Below are positions 37,501 through 45,292 of a stretch of 64,000 nucleotides of DNA, piece after piece. The first letter of the stretch is position 1. Every line of letters starts with the position of its first letter. The notes below the pieces were generated by a model. That model saw only the letters and a program-made list of their open reading frames with translations. It was not told the DNA's origin and made no database searches. A program made the position numbers and the translations under genes. Source of the DNA: Temnopleurus reevesii (Eukaryota > Echinodermata > Echinoidea > Temnopleuroida > Temnopleuridae); NCBI GenBank assembly GCA_036244855.1, contig BQKZ01002401.1, forward strand, positions 16,606 through 80,605. Reading direction: 5' to 3'.

Positions 37501-38187
37501 AAGTGATATCTTTGTTTAATTGAAAAAAAAGAAAGTCTATTGTATGTTTCCATATACGGTAATTGCCGACAACAGATTTTTAGACAAATACCGTCAAGAA
37601 GGGATCGATTTAGGTTAGACAGGCTTTATTTTGGGTCCAGTCTATCCACTCTCTTTCTCTCAGTAATAAAATTCCCATCCCATTTATGCTAGGACAAAAG
37701 GGTACATTACATGGATACAAAGAGCAATTATAGTATAAGTATGATGTACTAGCCAAGTTCTTTTGCACAGTATTCTGAATACTCAAGATGCCTTCATCAT
37801 ATTTCTTAATAACAGGTCTATATCATAAATACAGGTGACTCTGTCTAAGTTGAATCTCTCGGGACCATAAGATCTGTTCGACTTAGAACAGGTAAATAAC
37901 ACATGTTTTATGTGACTTATCCCAAAAAATCACATCTACTAGGGAATTATCCGACTTAGACAAGTTCGACTTAGGCAGAGTTGAGGGTACTTGGTCAAAA
38001 ATGCTTACAGATTCAAAGAAATTCTCAAGAATCGACTTCATACTTCAATCTGTGTTATGCCTAATTTGTTTGTATTTGATGTTTTTAGCTGATCGATGCC
38101 TTGGAGGAGGATGAGCAATGCCAGAGAGCCAACATGGGATACAAGTTAGAACAGATTGGTCAGATGTTAGCACAGAGTGAAGACTAG
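3422..38187 (+). CDS. Plexin (B-type-like semaphorin receptor), 3' part, 31 exons
   Basis: Single-pass receptor for semaphorins; its cytoplasmic domain is a GAP for Rap/Ras-type GTPases and controls adhesion and the cytoskeleton. Exons read by eye: 3422-3581, 4419-4515, 6077-6191, 11619-11738, 12481-12579, 14429-14519, 16466-16662, 17267-17421, 17878-17989, 18565-18701, 19696-19863, 22770-22875, 23336-23596, 24278-24448, 24888-25122, 25611-25756, 26574-26695, 27269-27334, 27700-27774, 28744-28810, 30631-30777, 31585-31741, 32199-32308, 32636-32738, 33348-33442, 34031-34159, 34826-34989, 35741-35888, 36358-36498, 37303-37377, 38089-38187. All have AG/GT borders; lengths sum to 4,068 nt, giving 1,355 codons plus TAG without a stop. 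Full plexins have about 1,900-2,100 residues, so the sema domain, PSI1 and part of IPT1 lie upstream. A furin-like RKRR site and the C-terminal words LHQLYEY and LIDALEED resemble plexin-B, but the protein ends AQSED, without VTDL. Subfamily A versus B is therefore an inference. Confidence 0.95.
6077..6191 (+). CDS. Plexin exon 3: PSI2 cysteine-rich domain
   Basis: Residues about 86-124 of the visible protein. The exon encodes [18 protein letters not shown] followed by KCTHDRTTC, the CxxC...W.C.WC...C spacing of a PSI (plexin-semaphorin-integrin) domain, a small disulphide-knotted wedge between IPT domains. The first codon is split with exon 2 and the exon ends in phase 0 at GATGAT|gtgagt. 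It is flanked by a 1.6-kb intron upstream and a 5.4-kb intron downstream. Confidence 0.92.
7285..7472 (+). mobile_element. LINE (CR1/L2-like) 3' tail with (ATT)n
   Basis: Contains a fragment reading like the tail of a LINE reverse-transcriptase ORF (TTTAAAAAATGTATTGAAAA, with wording akin to FKKHLKTHLF), then CTGCGCCTTGAGCACATAA, a GGAATCTGGTGCATTAAATG segment, and ends in (ATT)n at 7450-7472. Heavily 5'-truncated and decayed. It lies inside the 5.4-kb plexin intron 3. Family assignment is by appearance only. Confidence 0.55.
8529..8704. mobile_element. Second copy of the CAGTCAAACCTGTCTA element
   Basis: Nearly the same sequence as 2527-2709 (shared core AAGGGAAACAGAAAAAGTGG and TCACCTGGAGGGAATC), with the right terminus intact (ACAGGTTTGACTGTA) and the left terminus reduced to about TATACCTGTCTAT. 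Lies in plexin intron 3. Confidence 0.78.
11619..14519 (+). CDS. Plexin exons 4-6: IPT/TIG domain between PSI2 and PSI3
   Basis: Exons 11619-11738, 12481-12579 and 14429-14519 encode residues about 125-227. The order AQCPFIINP, then an immunoglobulin-like strand set ([39 protein letters not shown]) is the usual plexin IPT fold. Exon 4 is 40 codons and exon 5 is 33 codons, both phase 0. Exon 6 ends in phase 1. Donors are gtgagt, gtaaga and gtaaga. Confidence 0.9.
12580..14428. other. Plexin intron 5 (1.8 kb)
   Basis: AT-rich, no exon, RNA gene or clear inverted-repeat element seen. The words CATGAAAAATCAAGAG recur at about 12748 and 13401, too short to define a repeat family. Confidence 0.5.
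15020..15270. repeat. Local duplication around a single N (15199)
   Basis: GAAATATATTTGATTCCATG and the following bases to GTATACA occur at about 15022-15062 and again (GAAATGTATTTGATTCCATG) directly after the N at 15200. AAAACAATTGTTGATTAAAG follows in both, at about 15091 and 15239, with an extra 29 bases in the first copy. This looks like two allelic ends overlapped and joined at the N. Confidence 0.7.
15881..16182. mobile_element. Possible TTAA-type element with CCCTTTGG termini
   Basis: The left end reads TTTACCCTTTGGGTG and the complement of the right end TTAACCCTTTGGATG. The ends thus pair for about 14 of 15 or fewer positions, and the right side ends in TTAA. About 300 bases, with no coding potential. 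Weak; the left TTAA is degraded to TTTA. Confidence 0.35.
16466..16662 (+). CDS. Plexin exon 7: PSI3 domain
   Basis: Encodes residues about 228-293: [19 protein letters not shown], then CQWCGTTC, then a final Cys before PRITD. This is a complete third PSI domain with the tryptophan of the WC motif. The acceptor is TTTTTTACACAG and the donor ATgtaagt. Plexins are unusual in having three PSI domains separated by IPT domains, so this position supports the family call. Confidence 0.92.
17267..17989 (+). CDS. Plexin exons 8-9: IPT domain after PSI3
   Basis: Exons 17267-17421 and 17878-17989, residues about 294-382. [18 protein letters not shown] is the classic IPT opening (YP.SGP..GGT.VTI.G). The domain continues with a C...C.T pair (ECDFSEM and [11 protein letters not shown]) and ends with MFHYK. 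Exon 8 ends in phase 2 and exon 9 begins with the completing T. The 456-bp intron between them holds a short inverted repeat. Confidence 0.93.
17690..17741. repeat. Short inverted repeat (CGAGAGGCTATTATCC)
   Basis: CGAGAGGCTATTATCC at about 17689 is repeated in complement as GGATGATAGCCTCTCG near 17725, with a loop of about 20 bases containing GGACTGCACCCTCATC. It lies in plexin intron 8 and is probably the core of a small hairpin element. Confidence 0.5.
18565..19863 (+). CDS. Plexin exons 10-11: second consecutive IPT domain
   Basis: Exons 18565-18701 and 19696-19863, residues about 383-484. [19 protein letters not shown] followed by GNAPCIFA and [11 protein letters not shown] has the glycine turns and cysteine pair of an IPT/TIG domain. 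[18 protein letters not shown] begins the next repeat. Exon 11 ends in phase 2 and is followed by a 2.9-kb intron. Confidence 0.93.
20811..20992 (+). repeat. Two tandem copies, 108-base period
   Basis: A block of about 74 identical bases beginning TTACTTAGATCTTCAAAATA occurs at 20811-20884 and again at 20919-20992. Perfect identity points to a recent duplication or a local assembly repeat. It lies in plexin intron 11. Confidence 0.85.
22140..22205 (+). mobile_element. tRNA-like (SINE head) sequence
   Basis: TGGTTTAGTGGTCATGAC at about 22149 resembles an RNA polymerase III A box and GGATTCAAATT at 22191 a B box, at tRNA-like spacing. The arms do not close into a tRNA cloverleaf, so it is read as a tRNA-derived SINE remnant in plexin intron 11, not as a tRNA gene. 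Confidence 0.45.
22770..24448 (+). CDS. Plexin exons 12-14: membrane-proximal IPT repeats with a furin-like site
   Basis: Exons 22770-22875, 23336-23596 and 24278-24448, residues about 485-663. [15 protein letters not shown] is the IPT core. Exon 13 continues with [13 protein letters not shown] and then, at residues 548-551 (bases 23420-23431), RKRR|A, a consensus proprotein-convertase site about 135 residues before the membrane. [12 protein letters not shown] and the NGKNLNL motif then build the last IPT repeat, a layout shared with MET and plexins. In vertebrate plexin-B1 and -B2, convertase cleavage in this zone is known. Cleavage here is inferred, not seen. Confidence 0.92.
23879..24055. 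mobile_element. Inverted-repeat element with ACAGCCAATCTTG ends
   Basis: The left end ACAGCCAATCTTGCCTAAG pairs with the right end, whose complement reads ACAGTCAATCTTGGCGAAG. About 177 bases in plexin intron 13, AT-rich interior with repeated AAGTCA words. It resembles the element at 37835-37986 in style. MITE-like, family unknown. Confidence 0.55.
24888..25122 (+). CDS. Plexin exon 15: transmembrane helix and juxtamembrane segment
   Basis: Residues about 664-741. A strongly hydrophobic run ([17 protein letters not shown], about residues 686-711) is the only membrane segment in the visible protein. It is followed by a basic stop-transfer stretch (KRYKKRYKE) and the acidic juxtamembrane helix [14 protein letters not shown] that leads into the GAP domain. 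The exon ends in phase 1 at AAGG|gtaag. Confidence 0.95.
25611..28810 (+). CDS. Plexin exons 16-20: N-terminal half of the RasGAP domain
   Basis: Exons 25611-25756, 26574-26695, 27269-27334, 27700-27774 and 28744-28810, residues about 742-900. [38 protein letters not shown] and [11 protein letters not shown] are plexin GAP landmarks; MRDR carries the first arginine of the catalytic site. [18 protein letters not shown] is the helix before the GTPase-binding insert. Exons 19 and 20 have a second copy downstream (28889-28963 and 30025-30091). The listed pair is in frame; either pair could be the one used. Confidence 0.94.
27647..30115 (+). repeat. Tandem copies of plexin exons 19-20 joined at a single N
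   Basis: Copy A spans 27647-28834 and copy B 28836-30115; base 28835 is N. Each copy has the 75-nt exon 19 and the 67-nt exon 20. I see only synonymous exon differences (GTA/GTG, ACA/ACG, AGG/AGA), while introns differ by substitutions and indels. The last bases before the N (gctgctttaaa) match the end of copy B, and the first after it (agtaaaaaatag) match the start of copy A. This is the pattern expected when two alleles of a highly polymorphic genome are laid end to end. Confidence 0.85.
29424..29654. mobile_element. MITE-like insertion with TAGGCG termini, present in only one copy
   Basis: About 231 bases present in copy B of the exon 19-20 duplication and absent at the matching point of copy A (CTATCTAATTATTGAG near 28376-28391). 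The left end reads TAGGCGGGTTTACT and the reverse complement of the right end TAGGCGCGTTTACT; imperfect pairing continues for about 33 bases (to AAATTTATG). No protein. It is a non-autonomous DNA-transposon-like element, family not identified; the outermost TA may be the target duplication. Confidence 0.72.
30365..30533 (+). mobile_element. SINE copy ending in a CTATATAAA/ATTATT tail
   Basis: GGCAGGAATTTATTCCTTAG, GAGTGCCTAATTGGCATAAT, AGCCAGGGTAATAAT and the tail TGCGCTATATAAATTGACC plus (ATT)n follow the same order as the fuller copy at 51998-52219. 5'-degraded. Lies in the intron before plexin exon 21. Confidence 0.7.
30631..33442 (+). CDS. Plexin exons 21-25: Rho-GTPase-binding domain and linker
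   Basis: Exons 30631-30777, 31585-31741, 32199-32308, 32636-32738 and 33348-33442, residues about 901-1104. [18 protein letters not shown] closes the first GAP half. [34 protein letters not shown] and IVALVYK form the ubiquitin-like Rho-binding domain that takes Rac/Rnd GTPases and is inserted in the GAP fold. The rest is a flexible linker ([17 protein letters not shown]). Splice phases are 0,1,0,1,0 and all join without a stop. Confidence 0.94.
31150..31440 (-). pseudogene. LINE reverse-transcriptase fragment (CR1/jockey-like), minus strand
   Basis: The minus strand encodes about 87 residues without a stop: [16 protein letters not shown], then [20 protein letters not shown], then [16 protein letters not shown]. 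The words IQNSAAR, LHWLP and RVKFK are the well-known C-terminal end of non-LTR retrotransposon reverse transcriptases. Only this fragment survives, inside a plexin intron and antisense to the gene, so it is a truncated retrocopy and not a host exon. Confidence 0.8.
32965..33190 (+). pseudogene. LINE ORF tail and 3' end fragment
   Basis: The plus strand reads LWNAIP, a stop, then SLKTINTTV in the same frame, resembling the final lines of CR1/L2-type ORF2 (LWN.LP...S...FK..LK). It is followed by a 3' UTR-like stretch with GAGCACTCTTGGGAGG. In-frame stops show decay. Lies in the intron before plexin exon 25. Confidence 0.55.
34031..38187 (+). CDS. Plexin exons 26-31: C-terminal half of the RasGAP domain and stop
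   Basis: Exons 34031-34159, 34826-34989, 35741-35888, 36358-36498, 37303-37377 and 38089-38187, residues about 1105-1355. [26 protein letters not shown] and [14 protein letters not shown] (with the second conserved GAP arginine, in LPLRFW) are diagnostic. [25 protein letters not shown] and [11 protein letters not shown] follow, and the protein ends [15 protein letters not shown] then TAG. The end is as short as in other plexins but has no PDZ-binding VTDL. Confidence 0.95.
35575..35680 (+). pseudogene. Decayed partial copy of plexin exon 28
   Basis: The segment starting CTTCCTTTGAGGTTCTGG at about 35577 matches the start of exon 28 (35741 onward) for roughly 85 bases with about 18 differences, then diverges. 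It still reads [20 protein letters not shown] and then [11 protein letters not shown] before TAA, so the GAP arginine word LPLRFW is kept. There is no AG acceptor (the bases before it are ACTTAT where exon 28 has TTTGCAG), so it should not be spliced in. Confidence 0.8.
36240..36292 (+). pseudogene. Short decayed copy of part of plexin exon 29
   Basis: TTGAGCTACCAGGCTACATC and the following GATATGATTC at about 36255-36283 match the ELPGYIDMI part of exon 29 (36388-36420) with few differences, 130 bases upstream of the true exon. No intact acceptor adjoins it. Together with 35575-35680 this makes two consecutive exons with upstream partial copies. Confidence 0.7.
37137..37256 (+). repeat. Three tandem repeats of about 40 bases
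   Basis: The unit ATGCTATTTATATTTTTTTG, continuing with ATGGTTTGCTAAATTCAAAT, occurs three times in a row; the third copy has several changes. It lies just upstream of the acceptor of plexin exon 30 and may add to its T-rich tract. Confidence 0.85.
37835..37986. mobile_element. Inverted-repeat element with ACTCTGTCTAAGT ends
   Basis: The left end GTGACTCTGTCTAAGTTGAA pairs imperfectly with the right end, whose complement reads CAACTCTGCCTAAGTCGAAC. Interior words GTTCGACTTAGA and CCGACTTAGACAAG repeat the same motif, so the element is internally palindromic. Lies in the last plexin intron. MITE-like. Confidence 0.65.
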
Positions 38188-38830
38188 ATCCATCCACCTA
38201 CAGGACACCAAGTGTCATGCAAGGGACTAAGCATAACAGGGTTCATAGTGAATGAGTGTTGTCATCTTTGTGTTGTTGAAACACCAGAGAGATTAGATCC
38301 CGTACTGTTGCCTTGCAATATCATTGAATTGAAATGATTCAAACCTTGTTCATCTGTATACCATTGAAAGAAAAAAAAACTTGCCAATCTATTTCTTGTG
38401 ACCAAAATGTTGCGCAGCATTATATTAGATCACCTAGTCTAACGACAGGTACCGACTTGTCTGTACTTAATGTTGCCGAGACTGTATGTACATTTAAGAC
38501 CTAAATTTGTGTAAATGCAAGCAAATATGATATGTAGGTGCTAGAATATCTAGGATTGATTACTAGATACTCGTTTTCAGAGTGCTATATTGTGTTCATC
38601 ACAAGAGTAGGTAACAACGGATGCTAGGCCACCTGTATTTCCTCCCATAGATAAAGTTATGATTTAGCCCTTAGGCTGCAATGGCTGAACATCAATTTTG
38701 ATGAACCTGTGACAGTCACCTGACATTGCAGAAAAGTCGGGTGACCATATCGGAAGCTTAATATAGTGTAGCATGCATACTCTTTGTGTTGCCTTCCCAT
38801 CTTCAAGGAGGATTCTAAAGCCGTCTCAAA

Positions 38831-38836
38831 AATAAA
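38831..38836 (+). terminator. Candidate poly(A) signal AATAAA for plexin
   Basis: First canonical AATAAA noted downstream of the plexin stop, 644 bases away. Another is at 40459. Hexamer only; no cDNA evidence available. Confidence 0.3.
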
Positions 38837-40791
38837 ATGCTTGTACAAAGAATATTTTATTTGAACGATCCACCGTAAATTTTAAAGTTAGTGTTTTCTG
38901 TGTTTTTGTGCCTAAGATTTCAGGAGCTGTTGTAAATGAGAGTGTGGAAGAATTGAAGTTTTAACTAATGAATTATTTAATATGAAATATAACATGGTTA
39001 TTGGATGCGCTAGCCGTATGATATGTATATTGAGCAATTAGTTCAGTTTTTCACTGAGTGATGTAGGACATGTGTAGATGTCTAATAAGTACTCCCGGTA
39101 GCTTGAAAGATGACCTGTGCTGTGTAGGTGCTCTGTAGTTTACTATAATGTTTCTTTCTGCCAATACTTTTAAACTTTCAAACAATTTGTCATTACTTTC
39201 AAAGCAAAAGATTATCTTGTGTTATTCATTGGCGATATATAATGTCTTTTCAATGCCTGTTCAAAATCATTTTTATTGTTCTGATTACCCAACGAATAAG
39301 AAACAGATTTAAACCATCACACATTTAATCTTTTCAAAATGAATAAATTGGATAAAAGCTAGTGCGAGATGCATTTTTCTCCTCATAACTTGGCTGATTA
39401 AGGTTTCTCTTGCATCGTTTAACAATTATATTCTGTGTCTGATCCACGTCAAGTCAAACCATGAGATACCCTGTCAAAATATGGATCTCCTTTCATTATC
39501 CCGAGTTCTTTCTCTTTGCTACCTTCTTTTATATCTCTCTTACTCTTGGAACTTTACGATTGCTTCAATTCTGCATCTTTCTAAATATTTCTGATTATTT
39601 CTTGATATTTCTTGATATTGTGTTGGCAGTTGGTAGCACTCTATCATTACATACTTTCTATTCATTCTTATTCTTTCATATTTTGCATGATATATGTCTT
39701 TTCAAAGGGTAGGGGCTGAATGAAAACAAAATGAAAATGGTATGTACTCAGTAGGCACTGTATTCTTAATTCATGGTTAACAAAGTATGAGACAGAAATC
39801 AAGTTATTTTTTTCTGTTGACTTTGTAAATTTGAGTGATTTGCACCTTGTAAGTAAAAGTTGTGTATAAAGCGGCTATGTACCAAATTTCTTTCAACTCA
39901 GTTCTGTGTGTTTATCTCTATTACTTAATCATTTAATCCAATATTTTTAGTCATGCAAGGCATCATGTAGAAGACAAGCCATTGCAATTTGTACGACAGT
40001 ACTTAATATCTTTCACTTGTGCACTGTTATATCTTGATATTTTTGCTATGACACTTAATTCAGATATTGTATGCATGCGTGTGTAAGTGAAGATATACAT
40101 GTACTGCAAAGAGATTATATTTTATGTATTTTAAATGTTGCCGTCATGTGTGTTTATGTGTTGTGTGTTGTAACGCTTTTACTGACATTTGAAAAATAAC
40201 TTGCTAGTACTATATCTCTTGCTATTACAATCAGTTGTATTTGTATATATCATTCTCTTCTACTGCAATATTGATTTTGCATTGAATCTGATTGAATCTA
40301 GATGTACGTGAAGCAATCTTGTCCCTGCATCTTGCAAATGCAGTAATATTTTTCTGTTTGTTTGCATTATTTAATCAGAAACATCAAACTATCTGTTTTG
40401 AAATTCGATAGTATAAAATGAAAATATATTACAATGCAAATGATTAGTCACACCATCGAATAAACTTGCATGATTTAGATAAAATAGTTGGCTGTGTATA
40501 TATTGGGTTTTGATGGTGCAGCGTGGGCCAGACTAAATGGAAGGACCTTTGATATTATGCCATTTTTAATGGTTCGCGTAATGATTTTATTTATGTAAAT
40601 CCACATGCATCCACCTTTGAATTTAAAGTTCTTTATTTATAAATTTGCTGAATTTCTTACATCCTACTGCATAAATGCCAACCATTATGATAATTCCATG
40701 GCAGCGTTTGACCAAGATAGGAAAGACATTCAGAATAACATGATAAATATGATGTGGTATAATGTATTAAAGACTAAAGACAACCGCACAA

Positions 40792-40973
40792 TACGCTACC
40801 TTACAACCAATTTTGCAAGTACTGAAACATGTTGTAATACATTGTCTCATGGCGAGGTACTTGATACTGTACTTGATGCTTCATTTATCTTTGTATCAAG
40901 TATAAGTACCTCGCCATGAAACAATATACTACAGCTTGTTTCAGTATTTGCAAAATTGGTCGGAAGGTCGTAG
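40792..40973. mobile_element. Long hairpin element (about 75-base arms)
   Basis: The left arm (40792-40867, with ACCAATTTTGCAAGTACTG and CATGGCGAGGTACTTGATAC) pairs with the right arm (about 40895-40973), leaving a loop of about 27 bases. A few mismatches. No coding potential; a near-palindromic MITE-like element. Confidence 0.75.
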
Positions 40974-42820
40974 GACTGAAAGTCAAGTAGTGCGCATTGG
41001 TCTTATAGATGATTTTATGATGATTTTATGATGTAATAAATCCTACTGAAACCATTTTACTATTTTAATGTGCTATCATTAAAGACATAACACAAAGTGA
41101 GTTGACCATTGTTATTCATGAAAACAAAAGAGATCATTTATACGATTTTTACTGGCAGGAATAGCTTGGAATAGGGGAGAATGGTTATTTTAAACTCTTC
41201 ACAAATCCCTGTTGTGCGGTAGCCCTTAAAGTACAGTGTACAAACCTTGTATTCAAAACACTAAACAAACCCAAGTCTGTGTATTCCAACACCCCTTGTG
41301 ATGTGAAATTGGGCATTAGATTGATTTATCAAGACATACTTATTGATTGAGACTTGCATAAAATGATCACTTAAGAAATATTCAATTTCAGAGTGGCTAT
41401 TTTTGTCAGTAATCTGCCCCTACTTACCTATGTTTTTCATTAAGTTGTTTACTTCAAATGCTTCATATTTCATGACTTTCATCTTTCATTTAATAATCCA
41501 TTCTGTGTAAGTATCATGTGACTCATGTCAGAAGAAAAATGTAACATCAAAGAGAGTCATTATTGGTCAAATTTTTGTGGCATACACGTGCATACCTGAC
41601 CCAAGTTGGGTGAAATGGACTTTGCGATGAGTGACCCAACTTCATGCAGCAATTTGTTAATAATACATTTAATATAATCTTGGAAATAAAACTGATATTT
41701 TGATAAAAAGTGATTTAGATTAACACTTTGTTTGATATGACTGACAAGACAGGAATAAAGATGGAAATCTTAATCCAACTTTCATTTGTCAGTTTAGTGA
41801 AGATTGTTTGTATTGGCACACTTCAAATAATTTGCAATTCACCCCTGGTAAGAATTGTTTTAATGGCATGCTAAGAATTGCTTAGTGGATGTTCAAAGGT
41901 GCAAGGCTATGTTATGCAGAAATAATTTGGTATTTTTTTTATAGCTCTTTTATCCATATTAGGACTATTGTCTTATTCCTTGCTTCTTACAAATTGTACT
42001 AAATCTACTTTTTAAAAGTACTAGATTATCTTATGCTGCCACTAGAGAGCTCCATATGGTTGATTAGGGCTTTATTTTCTTATTCATTTGTTACTGCCTG
42101 ACTATTTACGAAATATCAGATTATGATTAAATATATTCAAGATAATTTTGAGACATTTTCTTTAATGTTTTTGTTCAAATAGAGGCACTATTGGGGCCGT
42201 TATTATAAAGTGGTTCATTTTTGTTTCATACTACTTTTCATCTAATTAGGAGTCTAGAATGTCCTTCACTACTTGCTTTCCTTCTCTTAATGTGTCACGT
42301 GGGATAGCATGAAATGAGTAGATGGACTTATGTTGGTAAGAACGGAATTAGTAATGTATACTGCTTCCACAAAATGATGCAAAATAGTGAATGGTGAATT
42401 TGTTAATCCTTTTTTTATTTTATTTTGTGCAAGCTTTTGCTGTTGTATTTGATGTTATCACAAATCATGTTTTTGCTATATAAACAAATAAAATAACCAC
42501 AAAGTGTTTGTAACATATTACATACATTTGTATTTTGCTTTTTTTCTGGACTCTGTAGTTTATAATCCATAGATTATTTGAGGGTTATTTTTTCCCCTAA
42601 TTATTCCTGATCAGAATAAAAAAAGATTCAGGAATGTGCTTACTGCATGTGTGCATATATATGTCAGTTAGTGTGTGTATGTGTATGTGTGTGTGTGTGT
42701 CTGTATCTATGTACACTTATATTTTGTATTCTATCTTGCTACCATTGGCAGTACTTTTTCAGGAATTAATTAATAAATAAATAAAGATGTGTGTGGGCGA
42801 GTGGGTGGGTTGGTGCATCG

Positions 42821-43715
42821 TTAACCCTAAAAAACCCAAGGGGGGGGGGGGCATAATGTGCCCCCCTATCACATAATCGTAAACCAATCCTACATTTTCA
42901 GTCCGATTGTGCTCAAATTTGGTGACTTTTTCTGAAATTTTGTTGCGGACATTATGATAGCATTTTTATTATTATCCCGTAATTCATGTTATCATGGCAA
43001 CCATAAAACAAAAGGCATATTTGTCCGTTTTTCGAATAATTTCAATTTTTCAGCTCTAATTTGGCCCTAAATCATGGGAAATAGTCTTCAGATATTTTAG
43101 TTGATTTTGCTCTCTCTTCTGCATCTCAAACAGAAAAGAAGGTTTCCGACAATTTCTTTTGTTTTTCTTTGTGTTTTAGTCAATTTATTCATAAGTATTG
43201 AATAAAATGTTTAAAAATATTTTTTTCGTACTTAATGCAAATAAAAGTAGCTCAGACACTTCTTGAAAGCCCTTAAAATAATTTTGGTGCACATTGGAGC
43301 ATAATAAGTTAAAATATGAAGGAATAAAAGAGATTTTCAAAAGCTGCCTGGCGTCCTCTATCATCAATATTGTGTTAAATGTGAAATGATGAATTTATTG
43401 TCATATTTTGACTTTTAAATACATGTGCTAAAAAAAGTCATGGAATATGTTCCTTTGATAATATTTATGTTAATAATATTGCTTTTAATAGACCATATTT
43501 GTATTTTATTGAATTTCACCCTCAAATGGTGACCTTGAGAATTCCCGATGGTCCCAAATTGTAGATTACGACTTGCTTTACATCTGTGCCAAATTTTAGC
43601 CCAATCCGCCAGATATTATGGAAGTTCTCGAGGGGCCGGGCACTATTTTATGTGCCCCCCCCCCCCCCTTTTGGGCGACAGAGACATCAAAATAGCTTGG
43701 GCTTTTTAGGGTTAA
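42821..43715. mobile_element. piggyBac-like non-autonomous element flanked by TTAA
   Basis: TTAA at 42821-42824 is followed by CCCTAAAAAACCCAAG. The other end reads CTTGGGCTTTTTAGGG then TTAA at 43712-43715. The 16-base terminal repeats pair with about one mismatch. Both have G- or C-runs just inside (42841-42850 and about 43658-43671) next to GTGCCCCCC words, which extends the symmetry. TTAA targets and CCC-starting termini are typical of piggyBac-superfamily elements. The interior (887 bases between the TTAAs) has no transposase. Confidence 0.75.
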
Positions 43716-43796
43716 TGCATGGGAGCGTGGAACGATCAGGTAAGCTACATGTACATTACGTGTAGAGCCAAGAAATTTCACATCCTTAAAGATGCA

Positions 43797-44905
43797 GGTT
43801 CTAATCATCTGAGCACTCAGCATAAGGCAAGATCCTACTACTTATGCTACGATTTTTTTTACCAAAAAGATGCAATGTTGTACCCAAGAAGAGCTTTACG
43901 TGTTGCAGCTATTTGCATCTGCAATGTTGAACCTTTATTCGTAAGTGTGTAGCATATAGGCTTAACTAACTGAAACTAAAATGCTCATGATTACACTCTG
44001 AAACTGGCATTGACTATTGCAAATGTCCATATCATTAGCAGAAAATAAGATGGACTTATTAGGTCCCTATGAGTGGGAGCATATTTTATGTTAGTGTAGT
44101 CAAAGAAAATATGATAAAAGGTTTTGAGATACAAAATAAGGAAGGATATAGAACATTGAATTGAATTGAATTGAATGGAATTTATTAACATCACACACAC
44201 GTATGTTCACAATACATGGAATAACATACAGTATTACAATGATAAATACTATTACAGCTAGTAGTTAAACAAAATGATGAAATATATATGAAATATAAAT
44301 AAAGGTACACATATTGTAGAAGGGGACGGTGAGGATGTTAAAAGGAACTAGAAGTTAGCACAAGTGCTAGTCGAGTCTAGTTCCCATACGTTTGGCAAAA
44401 TAACTTTCAATTCAAATAAAAAGTCTATTTACAATATTTACAAAAAGACAAATTACGTTTTTCACATATTTCAATTCTATATTNCCTCAAATGCGTGGGT
44501 TTGAATCATCTGAGCACTCCGCATAATGCAAAATAAAATACTTCTTGTAGTTCGATTTTTCACCAAAAAGATGCAATATTGTACCCAAAAAGTGCTTCAA
44601 GTGTTGCAGTTGTTTAATTGCACCTTTAAAGTTACAATGTTGAACCTTTATTCCTAAGTGTGTCGCACGTAGGCTTGTAAACGGACAATGATATTAGAAT
44701 CAAAGAAGTCACTATTGTGATTGCTGATTAAACTAAAATGCTCATGACGACACTTTGAACTTGGCCTTGACTATAAAAAAAAGTCCACGTGATATCATTA
44801 GTAGAAAATAAGATGGACTTATTAGGTCCCTATGAGTGGGGGCACATTTTACGTCAGTGTATAGTCAGTTTTGAGATACAAAATAAGGAAGGATATAGGA
44901 CATTA
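43797..44905. repeat. Diverged duplication around a single N (44484)
   Basis: 43797-44162 and 44496-44905 share AATCATCTGAGCACT, ACCAAAAAGATGCAAT, TTGAACCTTTATTC and GATGGACTTATTAGGTCCCT in the same order, with substitutions and an extra segment of about 50 bases in the second copy. The N at 44484 lies between them. The first copy ends in a GAATT repeat (44159-44176) that looks like a retroelement tail on the minus strand. Confidence 0.75.
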
Positions 44906-45292
44906 TATAAAGAAAGAAAAGAATATATATAATAAATTATTATATTAAGAATTCGATATATGTTGGTGAGAAGTGAACGGAGCATACGTATAGAATGTTC
45001 ATTTTAAACAGAGAGTGGAAACTCTCTTGGCATTATTTGACCCCATCTTGATTTCATTTAGTCAGAATCATGTGACAAGCCGAGGGCAATTGGGTCGGTC
45101 AGCTGATATAATACTCGCTATTATTACAGTCGAGACAAACAATAAACTAGTACTTGTGGTACCGGGTACATTGACTGTCCGAAGATCGAACAATATACTA
45201 GTCCGTAACCGAGTATAGCAAGATATAGAAAATACCACCGAACGCTAATACGCATACTATAAAGGGCTCAACAAGAATAAAAGTCGTTCAAA

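Larger units (their letters stand above)
38188..42820. other. Plexin 3' UTR and intergenic DNA
   Basis: Directly follows the plexin stop. Candidate poly(A) signals AATAAA lie at 38831 and 40459; which is used cannot be told. A long hairpin element lies at 40792-40973 and a TG repeat near 42670-42700. The short open frames have no recognised relatives. Confidence 0.55.

Noticed and set aside
45258..45264. TATAAAG as CTSZ TATA box
   Set aside because: Only 35 bases from the ATG, which would leave a 5' leader of a few bases; possible but not supportable.
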